From positions 18,081,358 to 18,145,357 of the forward strand of contig SFZH01000008.1 in NCBI GenBank assembly GCA_021234535.1: 64,000 bases of DNA, written 5' to 3'. This document shows, in pieces, positions 47,870 through 60,000 of this stretch (position 1 is the stretch's first letter; every line of letters begins with the position of its first letter). The stretch comes from Stichopus chloronotus (taxonomy: Eukaryota; Echinodermata; Holothuroidea; Aspidochirotida; Stichopodidae). Both the position numbers and the translations under genes were made by a program. The notes beneath the pieces are model-generated. The model did not search any database. It had not been told where the DNA came from and saw nothing but the letters and a program-made list of their open reading frames with translations.

Positions 47870-48184
47870 GTAGGTCAAAGGTTATTTGGGGTGACAAAGG
47901 TCAAAACCTTGTATACATGATATTTTAAATGTGAGGGATCTTATACTTAGCTTGTGAATTGTTCATATTTAGCATGTTGATGGCCATATAGGGTAGGAGA
48001 TCCCTATTGTTTTAAGTGGAGGTAAAAGGTCATTTTGGGTCACGAGATTTCAAAAGGTTTTGACCTTACTAAGATGGTATCTCAAGTAGGATTTAACTGT
48101 GTGGGATCTCATGCTTGTCATGTGGGCGATTCCTGTTTGTTATACCACGAGGCAAGGAATCATTAAGCCTTTTAGCTTTCTAGT
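47870..48184 (+). mobile_element. Helentron-like element, 5'-truncated, with 3' end
   Basis: Two monomers (AGGTCAAAGGTTATTTGGGG at 47872, AGGTAAAAGGTCATTTTGGG near 48022), then GGCAAGGAAT and the hairpin AAGCCTTTTAGCTTT (48165-48179). Family C sequence starts immediately afterwards. Confidence 0.65.
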
Positions 48185-48788
48185 TTTTAAATGTACAGGC
48201 GAAGTTGTACATGAACTGACTATGTCTTTCAATAAAGGAAAATGACAGTAAGTACTTCGAAACGCAATGGGATTGGCATAAAAACAGTAAAAAACAGAAA
48301 TCAGATTTGAAAATTAACAGTTCTTGCTATAACCGCCTACGTAATGAATATGCAACAGTACAGGTCTCAGTAGTGTATCAAAAACATGCTACTCAAGTCG
48401 TCGCTCCTTGGTAGGTATCGGGAATTGTAGTATTTGGTGAAAGGAAAAACTGTACTTACAAATAACCTACGAACTGGACACAACCTTGCCCGCGGCGTCA
48501 GTGCTCCTGAGTTGTTAACTGAATATTCAATACTAGTATACTTCCCATTGGCTGGCTCAAAGAAGCACGACGTTGTTTTGAATGAAAACTGTCAACCACT
48601 ACGTTATCGTATTCTACACTTTTTGTCGTTATGTTTGAAGAATTTGAAATCATTTGGCAAAATTAACCAACTGAAACCTATTTATTTTCCCAGATTGTCT
48701 ATATGGTGTAATTAAAAGCCTTACCAAACTTTTGGAGATGAAATTTCAATGTTTTTACTTTTCGCCTACGCACGCAATCACTTTAAGT
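48185..48788 (+). repeat. Repeat family C, copy 2
   Basis: Homologous to 37041-37607 in the same orientation, with a roughly 40-bp GC-richer insertion (about 48475-48512). An ORF over 48434-48715 is not conserved in copy 1, so it is not called as a gene. Confidence 0.7.
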
Positions 48789-49889
48789 ATTACCAGTCTC
48801 TTAAAGAACTGACTTGCATCCACCACTGCGCTTTTACAAACCGTACCGACTGTGAAATACCAAACCTGAAGAAATTTATGAGTTTTTCTGACCATCTCCT
48901 ACTTGATCACTGCAAAATAAAAATCAAGACATAATTGATATTCTCTACCTTTACTTTCTTTGAAGCTACTTTCCATGTAAAAATATAAACTCAGAATAAA
49001 CTACAGGTTGCTGAATAATATGGTAAATAGCGAACAAAAATCAGCGGGGTAGCCATTCTTGCAACATTAACTGTACATCACACAGTGCATTCTCATTGTT
49101 TTGTATATCTTTGAGAGTTGTATGGGAACGTCAAGGACACAAAACTCCGTGTGAAGATCCAAACACGGGCGAATGTGATGGACACGCTACAGTGAGTAGA
49201 GCAGCAGGTCTTAGTTTCTATGTCCGCAAGTTCAACATGCATGACTGGATCTGTCACACTTTCAACTCTAGCTTCTGAAATTCTAACTTAGCACTTTACT
49301 GGGTCATTTTCAATTTTGAGTGTACAATATACCACATACTGTACATGTCTCCGATACCAACGCAAAGCATGGAAGTAGAGGGGTGGCGATGAATCTATTT
49401 TTAGCATTGCTCATAAATAAACATTTAACAATTGATGGGTTGAATTTAAAACTGTGGTTGTATGTGACTAAAATGAAAAAAGTACTGCAATTTGAAGAGG
49501 CAGACACTGTCTTAGAAATCAAGTGTGCCTTTTTTATCAAAGCTTGCAAAATAAAACAAAGCAATGCCAAGGAATTTGGGCGGTGTTTAATGGTGGTTAA
49601 GCCATGCTACTTAAGGCCACATGGATGCCTGCCTGAGACCCTGCCTGACAGTTTGTAGGTTTACCAAAAAGTTTATCACTAAAAGATAATCTCTAAAAGC
49701 TATTAAAAGGCGACAATTGTGAAACTAACTGTGCACCTAGTGCAGAAAGCTTGGTCTTCATTGCTTTTATTCTTTAAATATGGCTTGCTTGCATAAAAAC
49801 AAAATTGAAAGAGAAACTGAAAATTTAAATGAATAGCTGCATTCTTCAAACTAGACATTGAATCAAATTGCATTGCACAGTTCGTACAT
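48789..49889. other. Non-coding stretch
   Basis: Overlapping ORFs on both strands at 49310-49658 show no family resemblance, splice signals or composition shift. Nothing else is seen. Confidence 0.4.
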
Positions 49890-50225
49890 TAAGGGGAATA
49901 CTATATTTAAAATGCACCAACATGTCAGACAAAAGAAAATATCGTAAATCATAATTGTTAGACCATGCACTCATTCTCACAAATACACATATCAATGACT
50001 TCATTTCCTCAAAACATTGCATGGATGGATGAGTTATGGTGAGTGCATCATTTGAAACTTTGGGTGAAGAAGTTCCTGAGGAACAAATAACTGAATGTCT
50101 ATCAGTGAGAACTTTCCACCATCCTGCCTTGATTTAAATATTCCACTTTTCCGTGTCCACGAACATTGGTTCCAAATATATGATCTTTTCTGTAAAAACA
50201 AACACACAATTCCCCTTTAAAGTGA
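49890..50225 (-). repeat. Repeat family D, copy 4, inverted
   Basis: Reverse complement matches copy 2 at the 5' part (GTTTTTACAGAAAAGATC, TTCGTGGACACGG), in the middle (TTATTTGTTCCTCAGGAAC) and at the end (GACATGTTGGTGCATTTTAA). Ends carry TTAAAGGGGAAT and TTAAGGGGAATA. Confidence 0.65.
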
Positions 50226-50731
50226 TTGCATGGCTAGGGAAAAAGTAAAAACATTGAAATTTCATCTGCAAAAGTTTGGCAAGGCTTTTAATTGCACCAT
50301 TCAGACAATCTGTGAAAATAAATAGGTTTCGGTTGGTTAATTCTGCCATGTGATTTCAAATTCTTCTAACATAAGAACAAAAACTCTAGAAAACGATAAT
50401 GTAGTGTATTGATCTGTTGTAACACAACTGATTGTTTCTTTGTCTACATTTCTAATATATAGTGATTGGTAAACATTCAACGGTGCATATCACCGGAGGA
50501 ATTGCTGAGGATTACCACGCCACTTTCTCCCTTTCTCCCTCCTAAGAGTGCTAAGGGTCTCAGTAAACTTCAGCCGTGTTTGAGTGCATCACTCTTTGTC
50601 ATAACTATTCTTTTCCTCCATTGATACTTTTCTTGTGAAGCTATTTTTTCTCTTAGAAATGGGCATTTGTAAGGTTGGAAGGGAAAAAAAATGTTAGAAC
50701 TGGAAATGCTTTTGAAAAGCCTCTTGATGGT

Positions 50732-51190
50732 CATGTAACATGCATCTAGAAAAGACCTGGCTTTTACTCTGAAGTTGCAGAGTGGAACTATGAATGAAAA
50801 TCCATTGGAATTGTGGTACTATCTTTTACAGATTTTGAGATAGATCTTTTCAAAGTTTGATTTAAATGCAACTACAATGCCGAATAGTGGTGCACAGTGT
50901 CAGCATTTCTTTTGTTTGGCCTATGTATGTTATCTCTTAATTACTGGGTTTTACAATTGTAACTGATATCAATATTTGTAAAGAAGAAAATACATGCTTC
51001 CAACACTAAAACCTCTGGTCAGACAATAATCAATTGTCCTTGGAATAAAGGTTAAGTAAACAAAAGTGAACATAAGACATATCATGTGAGCCCTTGGATT
51101 GTGATGGAATTTGTTTTGCTATTTTGAATCTTCAAGATTTTTAATGTTTAACACAGCCAATATTCCAAAATGTCATTTTCACATCACACA
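50732..51190 (-). repeat. Repeat family B, copy 5, inverted
   Basis: Contains in reverse order CAGTGTCAGCATTTCTTTTG, TTGGCCTATGTATGTTATCT, AGAAAATACATGCTTCCAAC and GGAATAAAGGTTAAGTAAAC, ending TCATTTTCACATCACACA. A segment present in other copies is deleted. Confidence 0.7.
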
Positions 51191-52342
51191 GCCTTCAATT
51201 ACCTTTAACTCTTCTGTACACCACAAACCATCCGTCATAAATATTTTTTGTTGAATAAATCTGAATATTCATGTACCCCATCTTAACAACTGCACATCAC
51301 GCCATTTGACGTTATACTTTCGTTTCATTTCTGAATTCTGTGAAGTTGCTAAGTTTACGCTCAGCTACAGGAAATTGGCAAAAGGACAATGGACAAAAGG
51401 ACGCAAAGCGCTGTCAGTCAGTATCGCAGCGAGAGATCATGTCCTCATGAACGTTGCCTAGTAAAATTAAGATAAGAACTAGGTACACACAGTCTGTGCA
51501 ACTCCTACTTAATTAAGATAACCTGATTTGTAAATTTGACTGCTCCCACTGGTCAGTATAAACTTTTATTGTCCTAATTGCAGATTACTTGAAACTTTTG
51601 TTAGACTACCCCATGAAATTGAAACCTAGTGTGTATCAGAGACGGCAGTATGATTTAAAAGTAGCGTGGATCTGTGCCGTCTTAGACTGACAAAGACATG
51701 ATGCTATGATTGTTGTCCCTCGATCCCCACAGTATCTGAAGATGCATGTGTAAAGCCTCATGTGAGTCAGTATCATTTGAAATTTAGGAAGAATTCATTT
51801 CATTTATATGGAAGAAAGAGTGAGTTTTGCATAAAGAAAGATCTGTGGCTGCACATAACTTTTCCCGGTCGTAGCAGCAGAAACGAAAAATAATTATTCC
51901 GTTGCATGTTGGTGCTGGCAGTCGCAGTCGAGCACTCGGCAGTATTAGGTGCCAGAGTAGGCTTCGGGAGTTCGATCATTGTTAATCATGCTCCAGGTTT
52001 CAACCTGTGACTTCTTGACCGCAAAAGTTTACCTTAAGACTGCAGTGAAGCACTTTTTCGGCCCAAACAAGACACAAATCAGGATTATGCGACTTCAGAG
52101 GAGGAAAGGCCAGCGATCAGCACCACTGCATATGGAGGAGTGCAGTAGCTTTCTGAAAGTCCTCAGTTCTCTTTGTTTCAATCTGATCGAGTGTAATGAC
52201 CTAACAGTACCAGGAATCCTGGGTCGCTGTTTATTTCCAAAACATTTGCATTACTTCCTTCCATTTTTTCTTCTGAGAAATCCAAGAAGGACTGAAAAAG
52301 CGTTGACTGTAATGGATAGTTCTTGAAGTTGCACACTGATAT
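51191..52342. other. Non-coding stretch
   Basis: A 115-codon plus-strand ORF at 51979-52326 has no recognisable domain and no clear donor. It is not called. No other feature is visible. Confidence 0.35.
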
Positions 52343-52560
52343 GAAGTTGGATATGAAGTATGAAAACATTATAAGCGAAAACGAAATAATGTACGTTTTC
52401 AACTGTGAACAAGTCTATAGGAATTCTGTTCTTTGGTGGATACTTTTATAGTTTTATCTTGTGGCCACAGCCCACAGGAGAGTGTGTGGGGAGAGTGTGG
52501 AATCCCTCTGTCTTTAGATGATACCATGTGATCAGATCAGTGTGGGGTTGAAATCATTTT
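52343..52560 (+). repeat. Near-identical direct duplication, copy 1
   Basis: From GAAGTTGGATATGAAGTATG to GTTGAAATCATTTT this matches 54514-54741 almost base for base. Differences are a few substitutions and a GGGGAGTGTGT length change. It ends exactly where the next Helentron-like element begins. Confidence 0.9.
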
Positions 52561-52561
52561 T

Positions 52562-53215
52562 GGTTCCTTGCATCAGCAAAGGAACCTATGCATTCAGGTT
52601 GGCGTGTGTGTGTGTGCATTTGTGACACTTGTTTAGGACCGCTCTAACGCAATAGGGGAAAGTCAGATAAAAGTCAAACTTGGTATGTAGGTTTGCCATA
52701 TTGAGAAGGTGTGCCCTATCGTTTTTGGTGGAGGTCAAAGGTCATCTGGGAGAACTGGGGGCAAAAGTCTGTTTTGCTTGGGTACGCTGTAACTCAATAA
52801 GGGAAAGTCAGATGAAAGTCAAACTTGGTATGTAGGTTTGCCATATTGGGAAGGTGCGCCCTATTGTTTGTGGTGGAGGTCAAAGGTCATCTGGGAGAAC
52901 TGGGGGCAAAAGTCTGTTTTGCTTGGGTACGCTGTAACTCAATAAGGGAAAGTCAGATGAAAGTCAAACTTGGTATGTAGGTTTGCCATATTGGGAAGGT
53001 GCACCCTATTGTTTTTGGTGGAGGTCAAAGGTCATCTGGGAGAACTGGGGGCAAAAGTCTGTTTTGCTTGGGTACGCTGTAACTCAATAGGGGAAAGTCA
53101 GATGAAAATCAAACTTGGTATGTAGGTTTGCCATATTGAGAAGGTGTGCCCTATTGTTTTTGGTGGAGGTCAAAGGTCATCTGGGAGAACTGGGGGCATA
53201 AGTCTGAAAACCTTG
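52562..53215 (+). mobile_element. Helentron-like element, homogeneous 145-bp monomers
   Basis: 5' hairpin GGTTCCTT-GC-ATCA-GC-A-AAGGAACC (52562-52586), GTGTGTGTGTG, then four monomers with AGGTCAAAGGTCA at 52732, 52877, 53022 and 53167, exactly 145 bp apart and nearly identical. The monomer sequence is a distinct subfamily (AACTCAATAAGGGAAAGTCA). Low divergence suggests recent array expansion. No 3' hairpin. Confidence 0.75.
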
Positions 53216-54159
53216 TTATGCTATGGATACTCGTATGTTCCATCAGTCCCCCTCCAGTGCATCATGGAAGTACTGCTTGAGCAGTCTCTTGATCAAATGA
53301 GGAAGTAGCAATGTGTTGTTATGCAGTACTGTAGGTGGTCACGCCAGACAAGTTTTGGCTGGATCAGTTTACCTCCTCGTGCGTGAGTGCTAATGTGTTC
53401 ATTCATGTAAGTGTCTTTTCAATTAGTGAAGAGGGCAGAACACAGTGAAAGAAAATAAGTCAGTTGGTGTTCTTACCAGTTTAAACTACAGGTAGACCCC
53501 AGGAGTTCCCTCCAGGGCATGTTGTCAGATTGCCGGACTTTAAAGGGGCATAGATGTGGTAAGCCTTATTGCAATTTGCAGAGATCTACAGCTGTTTGTG
53601 TTTTGTAAAATGAATGGGGTATTGCTGTATATTGCAGTTCTAAATCAACATCTTCAATTCATTACATTAATTGAAATGGCTTTTTTGATATTTATGAATT
53701 CAGGCATATCATTTTACAGTATGCATATTTCAAGTACAAGCAACCATAGTGCCCATAGTCTGTTGTGAAATCATGCAAAATACTTCCTCTCTTTATACAG
53801 ATTGCATGTATTACACTGTTGATGGTCACATTAGTGCTATGGAAGTGGTTCCATGTGGGTGCATGATTGTCATGTTTGGGGTCCAATGTCTGAAATGGGC
53901 CATTTTATAAAAGCATGAAATATGTTTTTCTCTCTACAACTTTAATGTTACAAAAGTGAGAGTTCATGGTCAGAAATGGACCATATGGGCTATCATACAA
54001 AGTAATGCAATATGCTTCCTTTTACTTCATAATTTACATTATGTGCTCTCCATCTGTGCAATGAACCACAGTGCCCTTGGGCTCTTGTTTCATTCGGGAT
54101 GGTCACGTTCCTAGTTCTCCTTAAGCATGGTGTGTGGATTGTATATAAGTAAGTAGAAT
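53216..54159. other. Non-coding stretch
   Basis: AT-rich, no exon recognised. TTTAAAGGGGC near 53538 resembles one end of a TTAAAGGGG-type MITE. Confidence 0.4.
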
Positions 54160-54500
54160 ACTCCTTGTGATTTTGGTGGAGGTCAAATGTCATTTGAGGT
54201 CACCAGTGGTCAAACTGTAAAAACCTTTTGAACACAATATCTCCAGAAGGGTAACTGTGACTGATGTCATACTTGGTGTGTGGATTGGTCACATTGAGTA
54301 GGTTATCCCTACTGCTTTTGGTGGAAGTCAAATGTCATTTTTGGTCCAAAAAAAGGTCATTTTGGGTTATAGGCTTATTAATGTGGTGTTTCAAGAAACA
54401 TAACTGTAGTTGATCTCATACTTGTCATGTGGATGATTCATATTTGTTATAATATAACCATGTAGCAAGGAATCACAAAGCCTTTTGGCTTTCTGGTTCT
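54160..54500 (+). mobile_element. Helentron-like element, 5'-truncated, with 3' end
   Basis: Two monomers (AAAACCTTTTGAACACAATA at 54218), then GTTATAATATAACCATG, GCAAGGAATC and the perfect hairpin AAAGCCTTTTGGCTTT (54477-54492). It abuts copy 2 of the direct duplication. Confidence 0.7.
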
Positions 54501-54513
54501 TTTGAGAAATCAA

Positions 54514-54741
54514 GAAGTTGGATATGAAGTATGAAAACATTATAAGCGAAAACGAAATAATGTACGTTTTCAACTGTGAACAAGTCTATAAGAATTCTGT
54601 TCTTTGGTGGATACTTTTACAGTTTTATCTTGTGGCCACAGCCCACAGGAGAGTGTGGGGAGTGTGTGGGGAGAGTGTGGAATCCCTCTGTCTTTAGATG
54701 ATACCATGTGATCAGATCAGTGTGGGGTTGAAATCATTTTT
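54514..54741 (+). repeat. Near-identical direct duplication, copy 2
   Basis: See copy 1 at 52343. After the shared AAATCATTTTT the sequence continues CTCCTTAAGC instead of the element hairpin found after copy 1. Confidence 0.9.
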
Positions 54742-55522
54742 CTCCTTAAGCATGTCACCTTCATCAACCATTTAATGTTTGGATTGAGATGTAGTGTTCT
54801 CCTCGTAGCGCAGAATGTATTTCATCTTAAAAAGTGAATGTTTGTATTAAGATTAAAGTATTTTCCTCTTAACACAGAATTGAGGTCACCTGCAGTACGT
54901 CGCTTAACATTTGGATACAGATGCAGTGTTTCACTCTAGGCACGGAATTTTAGGAGTTCTTATCCCTTTCAGTTTAAACTTTTGAATTCTGATTCAATAG
55001 CACAGAATTGCATTCGTCCTCAGTCATGTTCATGTTTTCTCATCTTCATCACTTATTTAATGTTTGTAATGAGGTAGCAGTGATCTCCTCTTAACACAGA
55101 ATTTAGTTCGTCTGCAGTTTTTGTCAATCTTTCATATTTCAGTTGACATTCGGTGTTCCCCTGTAGCACTTAATTCAGTGCATCTCTTACAGTCAATCAA
55201 TATTTTCATTACGGTTCAGTTTTCTGTTTCTTCCGTTATTCATGCTGGAAAAGGCAAAGTAAAAACAGCGGAAACTGATGATTGTAAAATATTTTTCAAT
55301 TTTAAATCCCCTAGGAGCTAATCAGTCAGTCCAAAGACAAACATTGTATAGAGACGGAAGGTTTATGTTCGACGAGTATAAATCATGGATTCCCACGATG
55401 AGATGGGTATTTTTTTAATTTTTGCAGTTTTTTTCTCTTTGAATTGGAAGGAATTGATATATGTGATTTTTTGAATTAAGAATCAGTTTTCACTATGAAA
55501 ATCATAATTCTTCCTTCCACAG
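54742..55522. other. Upstream non-coding sequence of the SAM exon
   Basis: AT-rich with loosely repeated phrases such as CTCCTCTTAACACAGAATT, CTCTTAACACAGAATTGAGG and AATAGCACAGAATTG at about 54800-55150, spaced roughly 70-120 bp: a weak, old tandem pattern. The last 30 bases are a pyrimidine-rich splice acceptor. Confidence 0.45.
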
Positions 55523-55761
55523 TTGGTAGACAGCAGAACAAAATGCCTGATGACAATAACTTCAAAGATTTCTTGAAACAGAACGACCTCCAAAAGTACC
55601 ATTCTGATTTCGTGAACAAACTTGGCGTGACTGCGGTAGACCACCTGACTTACGTCCAGTCAGATGATGTCAAACAGTTAGGAATGTCTCAGCCAGAGTG
55701 GCGACGATTGAGGGCTTCAATGAAGAAATTGAAGAAAAAGTCGGGAAAGTCAGGAAAAGAC
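55523..55761 (+). CDS. TNK2: ACK/TNK2-like tyrosine kinase, SAM-domain first coding exon (partial)
   Basis: A pyrimidine tract ending TTCCTTCCACAG gives the acceptor at 55522. Twenty untranslated bases follow, then ATG at 55543, 73 codons, and a phase-0 donor GAC|GTAAGTATG at 55762. Residues about 8-68 form a SAM domain. The run YVQSDDVKQLGM..PEWRRLRASMKKLKKK matches the signature of the N-terminal SAM of activated CDC42 kinase (YVxxxDLxxxGMxxPxxRRLxxAVKRxK type), and the exon ends in a basic tail as in that family. ACK is a cytoplasmic non-receptor tyrosine kinase downstream of CDC42, with SAM, kinase, SH3, CRIB and UBA parts; only SAM is in this window. An in-frame ATG at 55495 lies before the acceptor and would be used only in unspliced RNA. 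Another SAM-first kinase is the main alternative. Confidence 0.75.
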
Positions 55762-56246
55762 GTAAGTATGAAACACGTACAAGGCATAAACCGACTTGTC
55801 GCTTGTAACTCGATTTGGTTGGTGATGCTATCTTGCCAATGTCTGTTTTTTTTGTCTTGTTTTTTGACATAAAGTTTGTCATTCAAACTGCTTTTATGGA
55901 TACTAAAGACTGCATGTGAAAAGAAAAAAATCTTTGTTTTTAGATTTGTGATCTGTTGTCCATGACAGAACATTCTGGTGGTTTTTATCCTTAGAAGTTC
56001 TGACACAGGTTGTTTCCTAAAGACGTTTATGTCATTGACAAAATTTATGTATTTTTCAGGTGTGTTAGAGAGGAATCTCTGATAAAATGACCTCCATCTT
56101 TGAAAACTTCTAAAACTTTTCAAAAACTTTAAAGTGTGTACTACTACAGCTTTGGAGGAAGTGCAGACGTTTGTTTTTTTTTGTAATGCACTCAAAATTG
56201 GACATGTGTTTGCAAAATAATAAAGAAAAACCCTCCACGTTTGCCA
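55762..56246 (+). other. First part of the intron after the SAM exon
   Basis: Begins with the donor GTAAGTATG. A minus-strand ORF of 217 codons (55689-56342) is an antisense shadow of the SAM exon, AT-rich intron and repeat, and is not a gene. Confidence 0.5.
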
Positions 56247-56251
56247 TTTTT

Positions 56252-57066
56252 GATTCCTTGCCGAAGGCAGATCTAATATGCGATGGTGATGTCGTGTATG
56301 TGTATATGTATGTACTATATGTGACTCTTTGCTTGTGAACACAATATCTCAAGAAGGATAACGGTGACTGACTTTATACCAGGCGTGTGGGTTGGTCATA
56401 CTGAGCAGATGACTCATATTTTTTTGGTGGAGGTCAAACGTCATTTGAGGTCACCAGAGGTCAAACAGGTCAAATCTCCAGAAGGGTAGACGTTGCTGAC
56501 CTCATACTTGGTGTGCGGGTTAGAAGGATAAGATAGGAGGTATGTAGAACTTGGAAAATGTTGGGAAAATGTTGGGAAAATGTTGACCAAGAGTAAAAAA
56601 TATGGACTGACGGTGCAAAACTGAGTAATTTTTGTTATCTGTTGCAAAAGATTGACGCTTGAGTATTTGGGATACATGTTTGAATGGATGTATTAACTAG
56701 TTACTGTAGAACGGCATCATTCAGAAAGCCATGTGTTGTTCTGTAGTGAGTAAGCTCCATTATTTATTGATCAGTGGTACAGCTGCACCGTGACTGTCAG
56801 ATAGTTGGATTATTGCTGACAATAGCAGTGTTAGTGCAACGTGGGTTCAGCAAACAGAGCGAAACAGGGGGTATTTCCAGTGACTTTTGCAAGAGAGTGC
56901 ACTCAGTGCATCAGTTGAATGAAAAATTGCCCATCCTCCTAGCCAATTAGGGGAAGGTAAAAACCAAGAACTGTAATTGATCTTATACTTGACATTTGGG
57001 AAATTCATGATTGTCAGTATATAGCCATGTGGCAAGGAATCACAAAGCATTTTGGCTTTCCGGTTG
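56252..57066 (+). mobile_element. Helentron-like element, both ends present, degenerate middle
   Basis: Starts GATTCCTTGCCGAAGGCAGA, like the near-complete copy at 25863, with the same GCGATGGTGATGTCGTGT continuation and microsatellite. It ends GGCAAGGAATCACAAAGCAT plus hairpin AAAGCATTTTGGCTTT (57044-57059, one mismatch). About two monomers remain, with unrelated sequence inserted between. Confidence 0.7.
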
Positions 57067-60000
57067 AGTTTCTCAAGTCTAAAAAAGTCTAAAAGTAAAA
57101 GTGGATAGTATGGTATCTATATAGTACACTAATGTGGAGTACAGTTTGTAGTAAGGTATAGGACAGTAGTACAGTAGCCTTTACATTTTAACAGAGTACA
57201 CTACCATTGTTGTAGCTACTGTGAATGGCACCAAGTGGCCCCCGCCTGTCACTTGTAATTTCTGCCCGTCATTCGCACATCAGTTTACGCCTTACCGCCC
57301 AGCACAAACTTCACAAGCTGTTGTTAACATGACGAGAGAAGTTGGCGCCTTTTGAGTTAAATTTTGCGAGTACTTTCCCATAATACTGCTGTGCACAAGA
57401 CATAGAGTGCTCCGGTGTGAGCTCCTGGACCCCACCAGAAGTGGCTGGTTCTCTAGCTTGGAGCCAGGCACTAGCTACAGTACATCCCCATACACGTCTG
57501 CAGATACAGTAGATTATTGTTAAGTGATTAATTTATAGTACATATAGTACAGCCACAGCAGAGTGCTTTTCTACTATAATACCATGCAATGGAGAACAGT
57601 GGGTGCAGCTTGACTGTGGGACAATGCTGAGGTGCACACACTCTACATTGCTTTCCTGTTTACAGTACCATTCCACAAAGTACATTTGGGGACAATGCAG
57701 TTCAGTGGAGGGGAGCCTTGGTTACATTCACGCATATGTAGCTTTCTTGGATCTGGAGAGGTATTTCCTAAAACTCACTGATAAAGAAGATTATAACTCT
57801 GTCTCTGATAGGAATTTAATGAGCACAAGAAACTTTGTCTTTCAGCTTAAGGGTCAAAGTCCGTTGCCATTGATGATTACTTACCTGTCATTATAATACC
57901 TGCTGTTTTCTTTTCCGGGCTTTATTGTAAGGCTGTTTGAATATTGGCTTTTAATGAAATCTCAGTTGATGGAAAACTGGGGCTAATTTTTTTTTTCATT
58001 CTGATGTCTTTAAGTGTCACTTGAAGATCTACTTTACAATCATTGTTTGATTAAAGCATGAAGCTTTCAACTAAACGACTTGTTCTACTCGGTGTGTTTA
58101 TGTGGTTGTAATGGACATATGTACATATATCAATGTCTCCCTCTAGTAGACAAGCCTCAGAGGATTGTAAACATAAATACTGCCCTCTATTGTAGGGCAC
58201 AGTAAGTTTTCTTTAGGATTGTATGTTTGCCTAAATGTTGATGCCAATTTTATTTGCTGAGATGTATACCTTTTTAGGCTCAGCTGGTAAATCGATACAT
58301 TGCCTGTTTTAGTTCATGTGGCCAAAGGGATGTTGCTTTCAATATATGTTTTCACATCAGATTATGCAAACATAGGTTACAGGGCATGTTTGTTTGGGCT
58401 TACCCTGTACCCTAGATATTGCAAAAAAGTCAAACTTTTGGAAAAGTATTTTATCAATCTACAAGCATGGTCATAGTCCAGCTGAACAGGAATGAAAGAA
58501 AGCTTAAATTTGTGCCATTTTAAGTCTGTCACTTAAGAGCAATCAGACCTCTGAACATCTGCAGGTCAAGTGTTGGCCATCAAATCTCACCATGCCAAAA
58601 CTTACTTTATTTGAATTACTTCTCTCTGTGGGTTATTATCTTGAGGTGCCTCTGATTTTATCAAATATATATACGAAATTCTCTTTTTTTGGTCAATCTA
58701 ATATTTTCACGTCTGCTGAGGGTTGCAATTCAGATTCAGTTTCAAGTGCGGACAAATCTGAAGAGACTGCAAGGATAAATTTAAAGGCCATGTGGATGAT
58801 GTATTGATTATGTAATCACTTGACATTGGTGGAGCCCTGTTATCATACTGGAGTCAGTACAGTAAACCTGTATGGACAGGCAAGTCACTTAAATTGAAAC
58901 TCTGCACGGTGTCTGAAATGAACTTGCCTTTTAAGTTCTACAAATCATGGAACATGAAGTACCTGCACAATGTTAGTTATGCTGTAAAGACGTTTCACTC
59001 TAGGAGAGGATACGGAAAATATTACACGGTTCGTTACTGTACGTATCGTATCTTAAGATAACAGGTAAACTTGTGAACGCGTTTTGATCCCTTTAATATG
59101 TATACACTTTTTCCAAAAGAAGTGTTGTTTGTATCAAACTTCCCCTTTCGTTTGTTTCTCACTTATATCACTTAATTTCCAATGAAGTGTTTTATGATAG
59201 TTGAATTTTATTACATAGGCAATTAGCATTTGTTGAAGTGTACTTTGCACCACATAACACAAATCCTAAAGGGTATAAACCAGTGTATGTTTGTTTTATT
59301 TACTTATTTTTTAGAGGGATTACCATTTTTTCACAAATGAAATGTTGCCATTTGTTTTCCTTGGTAGTTATGCCTCTTGAAAGCTGGAATACAAGTTTTG
59401 AAATTTGTCATTGAAAGTCAAATTCCATGGGATATGTCACAGCCACTGTACAAAAAAAAAATAAAAATGATTGTTGAAAACCCATTGCTGCATGTATGAT
59501 CGTTCATATCCATTCTCGTTGGGTCTGTTTGATTTCAAGTAAATGTGATTGACTGTTACTCTTTCTTTAAGAGTCTGACTTTTGTGTGGTCGACAAAAAT
59601 GACGAGATAATTTTCACATTCAAATATCTGGAAGATGAGTGTGTATATCTCTTTTCACTGATGAAAAACAAAGGTAAATGACCAGATGATTGCCAGACTT
59701 TCAACTCATATTCCAGCTTTAAACCCTTCATCTCTGTGCCTATTCAACTGCAACTTTTATTAACTACAAACTTAAAAGATCATGATCGTGTTGTTGCAAG
59801 GTCCCAAGGTATTTTTCAGAACTGGTACATGTCATCAATAGGATGCATCAGAAATGTCCGTTCTGCTTTGTTTGCCTTTTAGTAGAACATTGAAAAGTTC
59901 GATGAAAATTATAAATCTGTCATTAAGTTGTTGTCAGGACGGTGATGCTGACATGTATGTTGAAAATAAACTCTTGTTTTGCACTCACCACAAAAACTAG

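Noticed and set aside
55689..56342. 217-residue minus-strand ORF, the longest in the window
   Set aside because: It is antisense to the SAM exon, AT-rich intron and the 5' end of a Helentron-like element. Composition is low-complexity and no domain is recognisable.
57603..57896. 97-residue plus-strand ORF as a second exon of the SAM gene
   Set aside because: No kinase-domain motif, no convincing acceptor, and the composition does not match the SAM exon.
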